Below, piece after piece: positions 1-9,165 of a stretch of 64,000 nt of DNA. The stretch comes from Rossellomorea arthrocnemi (lineage in GTDB: Bacteria; Bacillota; Bacilli; Bacillales; Bacillaceae_B), in contig NZ_CAJGBF010000008.1 in NCBI RefSeq assembly GCF_904424705.1, positions 62,001-126,000 of the forward strand. The letters are read 5' to 3'. Made by a program: the position numbers and the translations under genes. The notes under the pieces are model-generated. The model did not search any database and was not told the origin of the DNA. It saw only the letters and a program-made list of their open reading frames with translations. Each line of letters begins with the position of its first letter. The first letter of the stretch is position 1.

Positions 1-709
1 CCCGGACATCGGTAAAGGTGATTTCTCCATGCCCATGGGGAGCGTGATCGTATCCAAAGACCGGAAGCATCCGTTCGATTTTCACACCATCTGCGTCCAA
101 AGGTACGATGATCATGGATTGCTGTTCATGGCGTCCTGCATCAGGGTCTGTTTTCCCCATTAAGATAGAGAAGCTGCACCGTGGATCACCTGCGCCGGAA
201 GACCACCATTTCCTGGCATTGATAACGTATTCATCCCCGTCACTATCGATGCTTGCCTTGATATTTGTAGCATCGGATGAAGCGACTTCCGGCTCCGTCA
301 TCGAGAAACAGGAGCGGATCTCACCATTCAGGAGGGGGATCAGGTATCGCTCCTTTTGGGCAGGGGTGCCGTAACGCTCTAACACTTCCATATTTCCGGT
401 ATCCGGAGCGTTGCAGTTGAACACTTCCGGACCGATTAAAGACCTGCCCATGATTTCGCAAAGCGGTGCATATTCCACATTACTTAATCCTGCCCCATAC
501 TCACTGTCTGGTAGAAATAAGTTCCATAACCCTTGTTTTCTTGCTTCGGTTTTTAATTCTTCCATGATGGGCGGGACCGAACTCCATCGGGTGTCCTGCC
601 TGTTTAATTGCTGTTCGTAAAGGGATTCATTCGGGTATACGAACTCTTCCATGAAGCGGGAGAGTTTATTTTGATATTCTTGTACTTTTGGAGAATAGGA
701 GAACTCCAT
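1..709 (-). CDS. acyl-CoA dehydrogenase, C-terminal part beyond window edge
   Basis: About 236 residues of the N-terminal part are visible; the rest lies beyond the left edge. The reading frame contains the acyl-CoA dehydrogenase hallmark [16 protein letters not shown] and, further on, RKWWSSGAG, the flavin- and substrate-binding middle segment of the family. The enzyme should oxidise an acyl-CoA thioester with FAD and pass electrons to ETF. The start at 709 is supported by AAGGAAGG nine bases upstream; an in-frame ATG three codons earlier touches the Shine-Dalgarno and is less likely. It follows the SDR gene after a 33-base gap and is probably co-transcribed with it. The sequence resembles the long ACAD10/11-like group, but that subfamily call is tentative. 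Confidence 0.88.
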   Translation of the reverse strand, partial: MEFSYSPKVQEYQNKLSRFMEEFVYPNESLYEQQLNRQDTRWSSVPPIMEELKTEARKQGLWNLFLPDSEYGAGLSNVEYAPLCEIMGRSLIGPEVFNCNAPDTGNMEVLERYGTPAQKERYLIPLLNGEIRSCFSMTEPEVASSDATNIKASIDSDGDEYVINARKWWSSGAGDPRCSFSILMGKTDPDAGRHEQQSMIIVPLDADGVKIERMLPVFGYDHAPHGHGEITFTDVR

Positions 710-742
710 GACATCCATCCTTCCTTAGGGAGAATAATTTGG

Positions 743-1516
743 TTACATCGCCGATGAGCCGCCATCCACCACAAGGACTGAGCCTGTTACAAAATCAGAT
801 GCACGGGAAGCAAGGTATAGAGCCGCTCCCTTTAAATCATCTTCGCTGCCCAATCGATTTAAAGGTGTACCTTCTAAAATCGCTTCCCCTGCATGGGAAA
901 GGATTCCCTTTGACATTTTTGTTGGAAAAAAGCCTGGTGCGATCGCGTTTACATTGATCCCCCGAGATCCCCATTTCACAGCCAGATCTTTCGTGAAATT
1001 GATGACAGCTGCTTTACTTGTACTATAACCAATGGCATCCATATACCTTGGGTCCGTACCTTGAAGTCCTGCTACGGACGCGATGTTGATGATTTTCCCG
1101 TCCTGTTGTGCAAGCATCAGCTTTCCCACGGCCTGTGACATAATGAAGGTTCCATTCACATTTACGTTGATGACTTTATGCCAAGCCTCAAGAGGCATTT
1201 CCTCTGCAGGTGCCCCCCACGAAGCTCCACTATTATTCACCAAAATATCAATGCGCCCAAACGCTTTTTTGGTTTTATCCACAACCCTCTCGACATCTTC
1301 CGGATTTGTGACATCACATTGAAAGGAAAGAGCTTGAACACCCATCCCCTCTAAATCATTTTTTACTTCATCACATGCTTCTACATTTCTTGAGCAGACC
1401 ACCACATTTGCTCCTGCTTCAGCAAATCCGGTGGCGATCTGCTTCCCAAGACCCCTGCCTCCACCTGTCACCAGTGCCACCTTTCCAGATAGATCAAACA
1501 AGTCAATTACATTCAT
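743..1516 (-). CDS. SDR family NAD(P)-dependent oxidoreductase
   Basis: This 257-residue protein has the classical short-chain dehydrogenase layout: the cofactor motif TGGGRGLG near residue 15, NNSG (usually NNAG) near residue 95, the catalytic Ser in NIASVAG, and the YSTSK active-site Tyr/Lys. It should be a cytosolic Rossmann-fold oxidoreductase acting on a hydroxy or keto substrate; the substrate cannot be read. The start at 1516 is preferred to an ATG eleven codons upstream because GGGAGG sits seven bases before it. Its neighbour is an acyl-CoA dehydrogenase, so a role in acyl or branched-chain degradation is plausible (inference). A palindromic operator lies on its promoter. Confidence 0.85.
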   Translation of the reverse strand: MNVIDLFDLSGKVALVTGGGRGLGKQIATGFAEAGANVVVCSRNVEACDEVKNDLEGMGVQALSFQCDVTNPEDVERVVDKTKKAFGRIDILVNNSGASWGAPAEEMPLEAWHKVINVNVNGTFIMSQAVGKLMLAQQDGKIINIASVAGLQGTDPRYMDAIGYSTSKAAVINFTKDLAVKWGSRGINVNAIAPGFFPTKMSKGILSHAGEAILEGTPLNRLGSEDDLKGAALYLASRASDFVTGSVLVVDGGSSAM

Positions 1517-1555
1517 ATTCCTGCCTCCCGTTTCATACAGTCTCCACACACCAAA

Positions 1556-1573
1556 ATACTAACCGGTCGGTAT
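1556..1573. promoter_or_regulatory. TetR-family-like operator palindrome
   Basis: The 18-base site ATACTAACCGGTCGGTAT is an imperfect palindrome around ACCGGT. It resembles the ACCGACCGGTCGGT-type operators of TetR-family repressors of acyl-CoA catabolism. It starts about ten bases downstream of the -10 box of the SDR promoter, the position of a transcription roadblock. No TetR gene is in the window. Confidence 0.55.
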
Positions 1574-1582
1574 GTTAATTCT

Positions 1583-1611
1583 ATAGTAAAGAATATAATC
1601 AGAATTTTCAA
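1583..1611 (-). promoter_or_regulatory. sigma-A promoter of SDR-acyl-CoA dehydrogenase operon
   Basis: Reading the minus strand, TTGAAA (1611-1606) and TACTAT (1588-1583) are separated by 17 bases. The SDR start codon is 67 bases downstream. The palindrome at 1556-1573 covers the expected start of transcription. Confidence 0.55.
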
Positions 1612-1653
1612 TCATAAACACTTAAAGAACTGTCGCTTTTTTGGTTGAACTAT

Positions 1654-1684
1654 AAAAAAACTGGCTCATAGTACTATGAGCCAG
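1654..1684 (-). terminator. intrinsic terminator of tcyP
   Basis: A perfect hairpin CTGGCTCATAG/CTATGAGCCAG at 1661-1684 is followed on the minus strand by seven T residues, directly after the tcyP stop codon. Confidence 0.9.
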
Positions 1685-1692
1685 CCCGATAT

Positions 1693-3078
1693 TTAAGCTT
1701 CCGTTTCAATTATATCTTTATTGTAGGTCCCGGTATCCAGTTCTCCCGTTACTTTACTCGTAATGATACCCGATGTCATCGCACCACTCACATTAACAGC
1801 TGTCCGCCCCATGTCGATTAAAGGTTCTATCGAAATTAAAAGACCCGCTAACGCCACTGGCAGATCCATGGCAGATAGGACGAGGATAGCGGCAAATGTT
1901 GCACCACCACCAACTCCGGCAACACCGAAGGAACTGATGGCAACTACAACAATCAGTGTGAAAATAAAGGAAGGAGTAAACGGATTGATCCCAACCGTTG
2001 GGGCAATCATCACCGCAAGCATGGCAGGATATACACCGGCACATCCATTTTGTCCGATGGATAATCCAAATGAACCGGAGAAGTTGGCTATTCCTTCTGA
2101 CACTCCCAATTTATTCTTTTGAGTATGAATATTAAGGGGTAATGTTCCGGCACTGGATCTTGACGTAAAGGCGAACGCTAATACAGGAAAAGCTTTTTTC
2201 ATATAGGTAACAGGATTCAGGCCGGTAAGTGTAAGCATGATTAAATGGATCAAGAACATGATGATCAATGCGATATAGGAGGCTCCTACAAATTCACCCA
2301 GCTTCATAATGGCATCGAAGTCACTCAGTGCAACTGTCTTTGCCATAATGGCAAGCACTCCGAATGGCGTCAGCCTCAAAACAAGGGTCACGATTCTCAT
2401 AACGACTGCATAGATGGAATCCACGATTTTTTTGAAAAATTCCGCCGCTTCAGGTTCCTTACGCTGAACCCCTAAATAGGCAATGCCAATGAAGGCTGCA
2501 AAAATCACTACAGCTATGGTGGACGTGGCTCTTTCTCCGGTCAAATCAAGGAAAGGATTCTGAGGCAGGAGTTCCAGGATTTTTTGGGGATAACTTTGAC
2601 CTTCTAAAGCCGCTGCCCTTTCCTCTAATTGGACACCCCTTGCCGCTTCGGCATTCCCTTGATCAATTTGGATCGCTTCCAGATCAAATGCTGCGGTTGT
2701 CGCAATTCCGACTGCAGCTGCAACAGCTGTCGTACCGACGAGCAATCCGATAATCAACACAGAAATTTTCCCAAGATTAGAAGATTGTTTCAATTTAGTA
2801 AAAGCTGAAAGGATCGACACAAACACCAGGGGCATGACAATCATTTGAAGTAGCTTAATATAACCGGTTCCAACAATATTGAACCATTCAATCGATTGGG
2901 TGACACTTTCATCACCTGCCTCATACACCCACTGTAAACCGAGACCGAATACAATTCCCAGCCCCAGGGCCGCAAACACACGTTTTGAAAACGAAACATT
3001 TTTTCTTTGCATATGAAATAGTACACCAATGAGAACAAGAAACACCAAAATGTTCAATAAAACAAACCAGACATTCAT
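1693..3078 (-). CDS. tcyP: L-cystine sodium/proton symporter TcyP
   Basis: This 461-residue membrane protein of the dicarboxylate/amino acid:cation symporter (DAACS, glutamate transporter) family matches Bacillus TcyP in length and sequence. It imports L-cystine. The sequence shows several long hydrophobic helices, the Ser-rich re-entrant motif FAFTSRSSAGTLPLNI, the family motif GQNGCAGVYPAMLAV and the C-terminal core DMGRTAVNVSGAMTSGI. The start at 3078 has GGGAGGG six bases upstream. The gene is monocistronic with its own terminator. In Bacillus subtilis this gene belongs to the CymR cysteine regulon; the upstream palindrome at 3117-3130 is not an obvious CymR site. Confidence 0.93.
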   Translation of the reverse strand: MNVWFVLLNILVFLVLIGVLFHMQRKNVSFSKRVFAALGLGIVFGLGLQWVYEAGDESVTQSIEWFNIVGTGYIKLLQMIVMPLVFVSILSAFTKLKQSSNLGKISVLIIGLLVGTTAVAAAVGIATTAAFDLEAIQIDQGNAEAARGVQLEERAAALEGQSYPQKILELLPQNPFLDLTGERATSTIAVVIFAAFIGIAYLGVQRKEPEAAEFFKKIVDSIYAVVMRIVTLVLRLTPFGVLAIMAKTVALSDFDAIMKLGEFVGASYIALIIMFLIHLIMLTLTGLNPVTYMKKAFPVLAFAFTSRSSAGTLPLNIHTQKNKLGVSEGIANFSGSFGLSIGQNGCAGVYPAMLAVMIAPTVGINPFTPSFIFTLIVVVAISSFGVAGVGGGATFAAILVLSAMDLPVALAGLLISIEPLIDMGRTAVNVSGAMTSGIITSKVTGELDTGTYNKDIIETEA

Positions 3079-3116
3079 TCTGAACCCTCCCTCTTATTGG
3101 TTGTAATGATACAAGT

Positions 3117-3130
3117 TAGACCGGGGTCTA
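3117..3130. promoter_or_regulatory. palindrome upstream of tcyP
   Basis: TAGACCGGGGTCTA has six-base perfect arms around GG. It lies about 40 bases upstream of the tcyP start, between possible promoter elements and the start codon. It may be an operator; I do not recognise the cognate regulator. Confidence 0.3.
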
Positions 3131-3186
3131 CTGTATAGTATGATTGGGGAGGGCAAGATATGTTGCTTTGTCCGATCAATTTCGAA

Positions 3187-3831
3187 TTAAAATGATTTTA
3201 TCAGACTATCCTGTACCACTTGAAAGAGAGAATGAGACTGCTCCGGCTGTTTTGAAATCGCAGAGATGACAGCCACACCGTCTGAACCTGCTTCGATTAC
3301 TTTATTGACATTGCCCGCATGGATTCCACCGATACCGACCAACGGGAGACGGATTCCCATTGCTCTTATGGATTCGATCACATTTGGACCCTGGACGATT
3401 CTGCAATCATTTTTTGTTGTGGTATGAAACATGGGTCCCACACCAAGATAATCGGCACCTGACTCTGATGCAAGCTGAGCTTCCTTTACATTATGGGCAG
3501 AGACCCCAATTATTTTATCACCTATTTTTTTCCGTACCACCTCGACTGATTCGTCCTCCTGACCTATATGTACACCATCTGCATTTAATGACAAAGCAAG
3601 CTCAACATCATCATTTATGATAAAAGGAACATTGTGCTTTTGACACAATTGTTGGAGTTCAAGGGCCATCTTCACCAAGGGCTTCCCTTTCAAACCATGG
3701 CTCCCTTTTTCACGAAATTGGAACATGGTAATACCACCTGCGAGGGCCTTTTCCAATACAAGAGCAGGGTGCTCATTGCAATTTTGACTGCCCATCACAA
3801 AGTACAATTGTAAGGATTCTTTAAGATTCAT
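3187..3831 (-). CDS. thiE: thiamine-phosphate synthase ThiE
   Basis: The 214-residue TIM-barrel enzyme joins HMP pyrophosphate to the thiazole phosphate to give thiamine phosphate. Diagnostic segments are FQFREKGS, the phosphate- and metal-binding NDDVELAL and GVHIGQED, GVSAHN, YLGVGPMFHTTTK and VGIGGI. It lies last in the thiamine operon. The start at 3831 makes a 4-base ATGA overlap with the thiD stop, showing translational coupling; a longer frame starting nine codons earlier lacks a ribosome binding site. It is one of two ThiE-fold proteins in the operon, the other being TenI; this copy keeps the full synthase motifs. Confidence 0.93.
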   Translation of the reverse strand: MNLKESLQLYFVMGSQNCNEHPALVLEKALAGGITMFQFREKGSHGLKGKPLVKMALELQQLCQKHNVPFIINDDVELALSLNADGVHIGQEDESVEVVRKKIGDKIIGVSAHNVKEAQLASESGADYLGVGPMFHTTTKNDCRIVQGPNVIESIRAMGIRLPLVGIGGIHAGNVNKVIEAGSDGVAVISAISKQPEQSHSLFQVVQDSLIKSF

Positions 3832-4637
3832 ATTTTCATACCTGCATGATAAGCCCAATGATTCGTTGGTCCGTGTCCGTTCCCAATCCCAAGTGAATGT
3901 GTTATTGCTGCTGTTATAAATTGCTTGGCAGTATGAACTGAATCATAGACGGTGTGTCCTTTTGACAGTTCTGCCGCGATGACCGCAGAGAACGTACAGC
4001 CAGTTCCATGAGTATGGGGCGTCGAAACTCTTGGGCTCTTAAACTCATGAAATCTTGTACCGTCATAGAGTAAGTCAGTGGCATACAAGGATTGTGACCG
4101 GGATTCATGTCCCCCTTTTATCACAACATGTTTTGCCCCCATCTTTAAGAGGTCTTCCGCAGCTTTCTGACAATCGTCTTTATTCCGTATCTCTCTATCC
4201 GTCAACGCTTCAGCTTCTGGTATATTGGGAGTGATGACGTAAGCAAGGGGGATTAAGCAATCGATTAACGTTTGAACAGCCTTTTCTTCCAGTAAAGAAG
4301 CCCCCCCTTTTGCAATCATCACAGGGTCCACCACCAGCTTTCCCCACCTTGATGTGGTTAGGAATTCCGCAACAGTCGAAATAATTTCTGCATTCACCAA
4401 CATACCGGTTTTAATAGCCTCTGGCGTTAAATCATCGGCTATAGAGGTCAGTTGTTCATAGACTTCCATTGCGGACATCGGGAAAACCCCCTGCACTCCT
4501 TTTGTATTTTGTGCTGTTATGGCTGTAATGGCAGACATCCCATAAACATTTAATTCCTGAAAGGTTTTTAAGTCTGCTTGAATTCCGGCACCTCCACCAC
4601 TATCCGAACCTGCAATTGTCAACGCTTTTTGAACCAT
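3828..4637 (-). CDS. thiD: HMP/HMP-P kinase ThiD
   Basis: This 269-residue ribokinase-fold enzyme phosphorylates hydroxymethylpyrimidine and its monophosphate to HMP-PP, the pyrimidine substrate of ThiE. The family motif GSDSGGGAGIQADLKTF is at the N terminus, VVIKGGH near the middle and the anion-hole motif GTGCTFSAVIAAELSKG near residue 212. The start has AAGGAGGGG upstream and lies 18 bases after the thiF stop. No thiC is in the operon, so its substrate may come from salvage through YkoCDE and TenA as well as from synthesis elsewhere. Confidence 0.95.
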   Translation of the reverse strand: MVQKALTIAGSDSGGGAGIQADLKTFQELNVYGMSAITAITAQNTKGVQGVFPMSAMEVYEQLTSIADDLTPEAIKTGMLVNAEIISTVAEFLTTSRWGKLVVDPVMIAKGGASLLEEKAVQTLIDCLIPLAYVITPNIPEAEALTDREIRNKDDCQKAAEDLLKMGAKHVVIKGGHESRSQSLYATDLLYDGTRFHEFKSPRVSTPHTHGTGCTFSAVIAAELSKGHTVYDSVHTAKQFITAAITHSLGIGNGHGPTNHWAYHAGMKI

Positions 4638-4655
4638 ATCCTGCCCCTCCTTATA

Positions 4656-5678
4656 TTAACCAAAATAACGGTGATAAATTGATTTTGCTTCCTTTATCTC
4701 TTTCGTTCCATGAACGAGTGCACGCCCATCAGAGAATAAAACGATCCTGAGGAAATCTACCTTAAACGAAATCAAATAGGGGTTCCTTTCCACTTGCATT
4801 CCTTGATTCTCAAGTGTTGTGGCTACACCCAAGAGATTAACAGAGTGACTTGACGCAGGTCGTATTTGAACTGAATCCCGACCACAAAGGACTGCCGTTT
4901 TTGTTTGATTCTCGTATTTAAGACTCGGATAAATCTTGTGATCCCCACATGAAGGGCATTCATCCCTTTTCAGTCTTGCCACGTCCAATGATGTATGTTC
5001 ATTTTTCCATAAATCAAAGGAGACCACCCTATGACTAAGAGATTCATAGTCTTCTACCAAAATCTTTAATGCTTCCGTCGTTTGATAGGATACCACCTGT
5101 GAGACGGCAGGACTGATGATCCCAGCTGTATCACAGGTCAAGCCCCCTATGGGAACTTCATCGAGTAGACATTGAAGACACGGTGTGACCCCTGGGAGAA
5201 TAGTGAATGAAATACCATAACTCCCTACACATGCTCCATAGATCCAGGGAATGGAATGTTTTTGAGAAACATCATTTATGATCATTCTCGTTTCAAAGTT
5301 ATCGGTAGCGTCTATAATCAGATCCACTCCCAATGCCATGTTTACTAACTCTTCTGGCATGATATCCAGTATATGAGCTTCTATTTCAACCGTTGAATTT
5401 ATCTCTTGAAGTCTTCTTTTGGCAGCTATTGCCTTCGGAATACGCCCTATCGCATCTTGCTCATTGTACAACTGCTGTCGCTGCAGATTACTCCATTCCA
5501 CGTAATCACGATCCACAATCGTCAGCTTTCCGATACCGGCACGAACCAGGGCTTCTGCGTTCCCCGTTCCTAATGCGCCTGCGCCGATTACGAGTACATG
5601 CTTATCTCTTATTCTTTGCTGTCCCTCTGTTCCTATAGGAGAAAACAACTTTTGCCTTGAGTATCTTTCTCCAGTCAA
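4656..5678 (-). CDS. thiF: ThiS adenylyltransferase ThiF (MoeB/ThiF family)
   Basis: The 340-residue E1-like enzyme activates the C-terminal carboxylate of ThiS with ATP so that it can carry sulfur as a thiocarboxylate. The nucleotide-binding motif [17 protein letters not shown] is near residue 32, followed by the conserved Asp/Arg segment ([13 protein letters not shown]) and DATDNFETR. Two CxxC pairs (PCLQC and CPSCG) form the expected zinc site. The gene begins with TTG at 5678, overlapping the thiG stop as TTGA, with GGAGGGG eight bases upstream inside thiG. The extra C-terminal extension after the second CxxC fits Bacillus ThiF rather than MoeB. Confidence 0.9.
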   Translation of the reverse strand: MTGERYSRQKLFSPIGTEGQQRIRDKHVLVIGAGALGTGNAEALVRAGIGKLTIVDRDYVEWSNLQRQQLYNEQDAIGRIPKAIAAKRRLQEINSTVEIEAHILDIMPEELVNMALGVDLIIDATDNFETRMIINDVSQKHSIPWIYGACVGSYGISFTILPGVTPCLQCLLDEVPIGGLTCDTAGIISPAVSQVVSYQTTEALKILVEDYESLSHRVVSFDLWKNEHTSLDVARLKRDECPSCGDHKIYPSLKYENQTKTAVLCGRDSVQIRPASSHSVNLLGVATTLENQGMQVERNPYLISFKVDFLRIVLFSDGRALVHGTKEIKEAKSIYHRYFG

Positions 5679-6439
5679 ACACTCATCCCCTCCATTGGGC
5701 TACTCGCCGCTGCGTAACGCTTTTTTGGAATTCTTCCTGCTTCATATCCAAAACGCCCTCCCTCAATGGCAAGCCTCATGGCATTGGCCATTTTAACAGG
5801 ATCTTTCGCAGATGAAACCGCTGTATTCAGTAACACGGCATCTGCACCGAGCTCCATGGCAAATGCCGCATCCGCAGGAGAACCAATACCCGCGTCAACG
5901 ATGACCGGTACCTTGGCCTGCTCGATAATGAAGCTCAGATTTACAGGGTTCACAATGCCCTGCCCGGATCCTATCGGAGATGCACCGGGCATGATGGCAT
6001 GTGCACCCAATTCCTCCAATTTTCTGGCAAGGACCACATCATCGGATGTATAAGGAAGCACCGTAAATCCATCTTTTATCAATTCTTCCGTTGCTTTCAA
6101 GGTTTCGACGGGGTCGGGCAATAATGTTTTATCACAGCCGATCACTTCCACTTTAATCATGTCACAAAGTCCTGATGCCCTTGCTAATTGTGCATGCCGA
6201 ACGGCTTCGCCGGCAGTTTTTGCTCCTGCCGTATTTGGTAATAGTGAAAAGCTCTCTAAATCCAGTTTTTCGAGAAAATTAGGTTGGCTGGGTTCGAATA
6301 TATTCATGCGTCTTACCGTGAACGTAAGAATCTCCGCACCAGAAACTTCGACAGCTTTCTTCTGAATCTCAAAATCAGGATATTTACCAGTGCCTAACAA
6401 TAATCTTGAATGGAATGAATAGTTTCCGATTTTCAACAT
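5675..6439 (-). CDS. thiG: thiazole synthase ThiG
   Basis: The 254-residue TIM-barrel enzyme makes the thiazole phosphate carboxylate from deoxyxylulose 5-phosphate, dehydroglycine and ThiS thiocarboxylate. Lys96 in IKVEVIG is the expected Schiff-base lysine. Other family segments are LLLGTGKY at the start, VLPYTSDD and the phosphate-binding [27 protein letters not shown] near the C terminus. The start codon follows the thiS stop after one base (TGAGATG), with the ribosome binding site inside the end of thiS, so ThiS and ThiG, which form a complex, are made together. Confidence 0.96.
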   Translation of the reverse strand: MLKIGNYSFHSRLLLGTGKYPDFEIQKKAVEVSGAEILTFTVRRMNIFEPSQPNFLEKLDLESFSLLPNTAGAKTAGEAVRHAQLARASGLCDMIKVEVIGCDKTLLPDPVETLKATEELIKDGFTVLPYTSDDVVLARKLEELGAHAIMPGASPIGSGQGIVNPVNLSFIIEQAKVPVIVDAGIGSPADAAFAMELGADAVLLNTAVSSAKDPVKMANAMRLAIEGGRFGYEAGRIPKKRYAAASSPMEGMSV

Positions 6440-6440
6440 C

Positions 6441-6650
6441 TCAACCGCCTCCTACAAATTGGACCAGTTCAATGGTATCCCCATCTAGAACTGTGGTCTT
6501 TACATGATCTTCTCTTCTTAAAATGACTTGATTCCGTTCAACCATAATCGTTCGATTTTCCAGCTTAAAATGATGAATGAGATCTTTTATCGTCAAAATT
6601 GTTTCCGGTACTGTCAGCTGCTGACCATTTATCCGTAAGTCCACTTTCAA
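6441..6650 (-). CDS. thiS: sulfur carrier protein ThiS
   Basis: This 69-residue ubiquitin-fold protein ends in VGGG; the terminal Gly-Gly is the site of adenylation and thiocarboxylation that supplies the thiazole sulfur. The core segment [10 protein letters not shown] resembles Bacillus ThiS. The start is TTG at 6650, overlapping the thiO stop as TTGA, so it depends on translation of thiO. It is slightly longer at the N terminus than many ThiS proteins, which is normal for Bacillus. Confidence 0.93.
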   Translation of the reverse strand: MKVDLRINGQQLTVPETILTIKDLIHHFKLENRTIMVERNQVILRREDHVKTTVLDGDTIELVQFVGGG

Positions 6651-7747
6651 AAACTCCCCACGTATGAATGTAGTTGATGATTCTCTTTTCCTTCAATAAG
6701 ATCGGCAACGAGGACTCCCGTAATGGGGGCAAGAAGGATACCATTACGGTAATGCCCAGTTGCAATGGAAAGTCCCTCCCATATACCACTCCTCCCTATT
6801 CTAGGAAGTCCTTTTTGGTTCTGAGGACGAATACCTGCCCATGCTCTTTCCCAATGGGCGTAGGAAAGCTCCGGCAGTATACTTGTAGCCCTATTCATTA
6901 AATCCATCAGCCCGCCTGCGGAAATGGTTTCATCAAAGGTGTTGGGTTGCTCTGTTGCCCCTATCAAAAGCCGACCACCGGGCTTTGGCACGATGTAACA
7001 CCCTTCAGTGAATATGGTTCTTTCCACCAGTTTTTTGGAGTATTTCACTGAAAAGCATTCCCCCTTGACTGGATAAGCATGAAGTGTAACGCCGACCCTC
7101 TCTAATAAAGATTGACTCCACGCCCCGCCTGCCACGATTGTTTCTGAAGCGTAAAAAGGACCAATGGACGATTGAACCCCCATTACCCTGTTTCCTTCAA
7201 TCATAAAATCATATACGTCCGTATACTCCTTGACATCAGCACCCAACCTCTTTGATGCCAACCCGAGAGACTCTGTCAGCTTTGGTGCCGAGACATTCCC
7301 ATCCCGCGGAATGAATAAGCCCCCTGTGACATGTTTTGATAGATAAGGTTCACAGGCTGATAGATTTGGTGGCGACATCCATTGAACTTGCTCAACTTCA
7401 TCCGTTTTTGATGCAACTTCTAATAAAGTCTGGGCTTCAGCCTCTGTCCTTGCCAATTTAATCATTCCATTTTCCACATACTCAATATCCATACCGGATA
7501 CTTCTTTTAGTTCTTGTGCCAAAACGGGGTACATATCCCGACTGGTCTGTGCCAGTCTATAAAGGGGGCTTCCCCCATTTAATTCCGTATGTACCCCAAG
7601 CATTCCAGCAGCAGCTTTGGAAGCCTTAGATGCCAATTGATTCTTCTCAAGTACCAATACATTCTTTCCTCTTTTGGACAGCTGGTAAGCAATGGAGCAG
7701 CCAATCACTCCTCCTCCGACAACCAAGACGTCATACACTGTCGTCAA
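6647..7747 (-). CDS. thiO: glycine oxidase ThiO
   Basis: The 366-residue FAD-dependent DAO-family enzyme oxidises glycine to the imine (dehydroglycine) needed by ThiG. The dinucleotide motif VVGGGVIGCSIAYQL is at the N terminus, and the segments GGLFIPRDGNVSA, YPVKGECFSV and the C-terminal ATGHYRNGILLAPITG are typical of ThiO. The start is TTG at 7747 with GGAGGTG seven bases upstream; it overlaps the end of tenI by 17 bases. It lies directly upstream of thiS as in Bacillus subtilis. Confidence 0.94.
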   Translation of the reverse strand: MTTVYDVLVVGGGVIGCSIAYQLSKRGKNVLVLEKNQLASKASKAAAGMLGVHTELNGGSPLYRLAQTSRDMYPVLAQELKEVSGMDIEYVENGMIKLARTEAEAQTLLEVASKTDEVEQVQWMSPPNLSACEPYLSKHVTGGLFIPRDGNVSAPKLTESLGLASKRLGADVKEYTDVYDFMIEGNRVMGVQSSIGPFYASETIVAGGAWSQSLLERVGVTLHAYPVKGECFSVKYSKKLVERTIFTEGCYIVPKPGGRLLIGATEQPNTFDETISAGGLMDLMNRATSILPELSYAHWERAWAGIRPQNQKGLPRIGRSGIWEGLSIATGHYRNGILLAPITGVLVADLIEGKENHQLHSYVGSF

Positions 7748-8372
7748 ACTGTTTCACCTCCTTATGCAATGCTTCATAATAAGACCGGGCTGCTTCAAGA
7801 GGATCCTTAGCAAGAAAAATCCCTGATAACACCGCAATACCCTTTGCGCCAGTCCTTACAATCTCTTTTACCCGAATGGGTGTAATACCTCCGATGGCGA
7901 TTACAGGAACAGGGACCTTCAGAACGAACTCTCTTAATCTTTCAACACCTGTTCCAATCTTCCCCGGTTTCGAGGGTGTAGAATAAATGTTTCCATATAT
8001 CAGATAATCCGCTCCTTGTTCATGTGCCTTTTGTCCTTCTTGAATCGTATGCACCGATGCTCCTATTTTCAAGGATGGAAAAACGTTCTTCACCATGCAG
8101 ACAGGGGCGCTGTGATAACCAAGTTGCACTCCTCTTACATTATTTATACAGGCGATGTCTGCCCGATCATTGATACAAAGTTTCCTTAAAGGAACTCCTG
8201 CTGCTGCTAAATGACCAATGGTCTCTGTCAATTCTTTACCTGTCCACTTTTTTTCACGAAGATGAAGTATATCGACATAAGGATGAATGATTTTTGAGAT
8301 TTCCACTAATTCTTCCCTTGATTGATTCCCTGTGGAGATGACATGTAATTGTCTCTTCTTCTCATTTTCCAT
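7731..8372 (-). CDS. tenI: thiazole tautomerase TenI
   Basis: The 213-residue ThiE-like TIM barrel aromatises the thiazole tautomer made by ThiG. It has ILHLREKKWTG, CINDRADIA, GVQLGYHS, GASVHTIQEG, DYLIYGNIYSTPSKPG and IAIGGI, with the TenI-type YGNIY region in place of the ThiE GPMF/TTTK region. The ATG at 8372 is chosen because GGAG lies nine bases upstream; an ATG three codons earlier touches the Shine-Dalgarno. It overlaps the ykoC stop by 11 bases. Operon context with thiO, thiS and thiG supports tautomerase rather than synthase function. Confidence 0.9.
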   Translation of the reverse strand: MENEKKRQLHVISTGNQSREELVEISKIIHPYVDILHLREKKWTGKELTETIGHLAAAGVPLRKLCINDRADIACINNVRGVQLGYHSAPVCMVKNVFPSLKIGASVHTIQEGQKAHEQGADYLIYGNIYSTPSKPGKIGTGVERLREFVLKVPVPVIAIGGITPIRVKEIVRTGAKGIAVLSGIFLAKDPLEAARSYYEALHKEVKQFDDSV

Positions 8373-9165
8373 AACGAACATCTCCAGTCGGTAAAATGGG
8401 TAGATGGATAGAAGTATAATAACTGACCAGCATCATGAGGAAGGTGCTCACGATAAAATAACCATCATATTTGGAAAAGCCTACCCTATAGAAATAGGTC
8501 CGTTGTCCATTTCCATCGAATCCTTTCGTTTCCATTGCCACGGCCATTCTGTGAGCCCTCCGGATACTTTGAGCCAGTAAGGGAATAGAATAAGATTGCA
8601 TTTTATGGAATAGGTGTTTAATCCCCTTTTGTTCCCGGATCCCTCTGACTTTCATGGCATTGTGCAGTGTATAAAATTCTTCTGCCATAATAGGAATCAA
8701 TCTAAGCCCAGCCATGAAACTATAAGCGTACTTCGGCTTTAATCCAACTTGCTGCATGAGGGAATAAAAGAGCAGGACGGGTCGGGTGGTAAGAGCAAAC
8801 AATAGTCCTAATATAGCGAAAGCAAATGCCCTTAATCCAATATGGATCCCCCTGTAAAAACTTTCCTCTGTTATATGGATTAAACCCCATTTCAACCATG
8901 TCGTCTCTCCTTTACCAAACATAATCATTGAAGACGCTGTGGATAGAAAGACAAGCAAAAATGGCAGGACCAACAATAGGACCACTCTATTTGAGTATCC
9001 TGAAAATAACCACAGCAGTAAGAAATAGAACAAGTTCAAGTAAAGAAGCCAATTGAGATAATGAACAAATAACAAGAACAAAAAGATGCCTGTCATAGTC
9101 ATTAACTTGATGGTCGGATTAATATGATGCATCCACGTATCCTTATGGCTGATTGTCATATCCAT
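8362..9165 (-). CDS. ykoC: ECF transporter T component YkoC (HMP/thiamine uptake)
   Basis: This 267-residue membrane protein of the CbiQ/EcfT family couples the substrate-binding S component to the ATPases. It has several strongly hydrophobic helices and the two EcfT coupling signatures, AMKVRGIR and AMETKGFDG, in the cytoplasmic region. The start at 9165 overlaps the end of ykoD, with GGGAG nine bases upstream. In Bacillus subtilis ykoFEDC imports the HMP moiety of thiamine; here the same E-D-C order sits inside the biosynthetic operon. Confidence 0.9.
   Translation of the reverse strand: MDMTISHKDTWMHHINPTIKLMTMTGIFLFLLFVHYLNWLLYLNLFYFLLLWLFSGYSNRVVLLLVLPFLLVFLSTASSMIMFGKGETTWLKWGLIHITEESFYRGIHIGLRAFAFAILGLLFALTTRPVLLFYSLMQQVGLKPKYAYSFMAGLRLIPIMAEEFYTLHNAMKVRGIREQKGIKHLFHKMQSYSIPLLAQSIRRAHRMAVAMETKGFDGNGQRTYFYRVGFSKYDGYFIVSTFLMMLVSYYTSIHLPILPTGDVRYGK

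Noticed and set aside
1763..2122. Open frame on the plus strand opposite tcyP
   Set aside because: It is the antisense of a clear transporter gene, has no ribosome binding site and its protein shows no family character.
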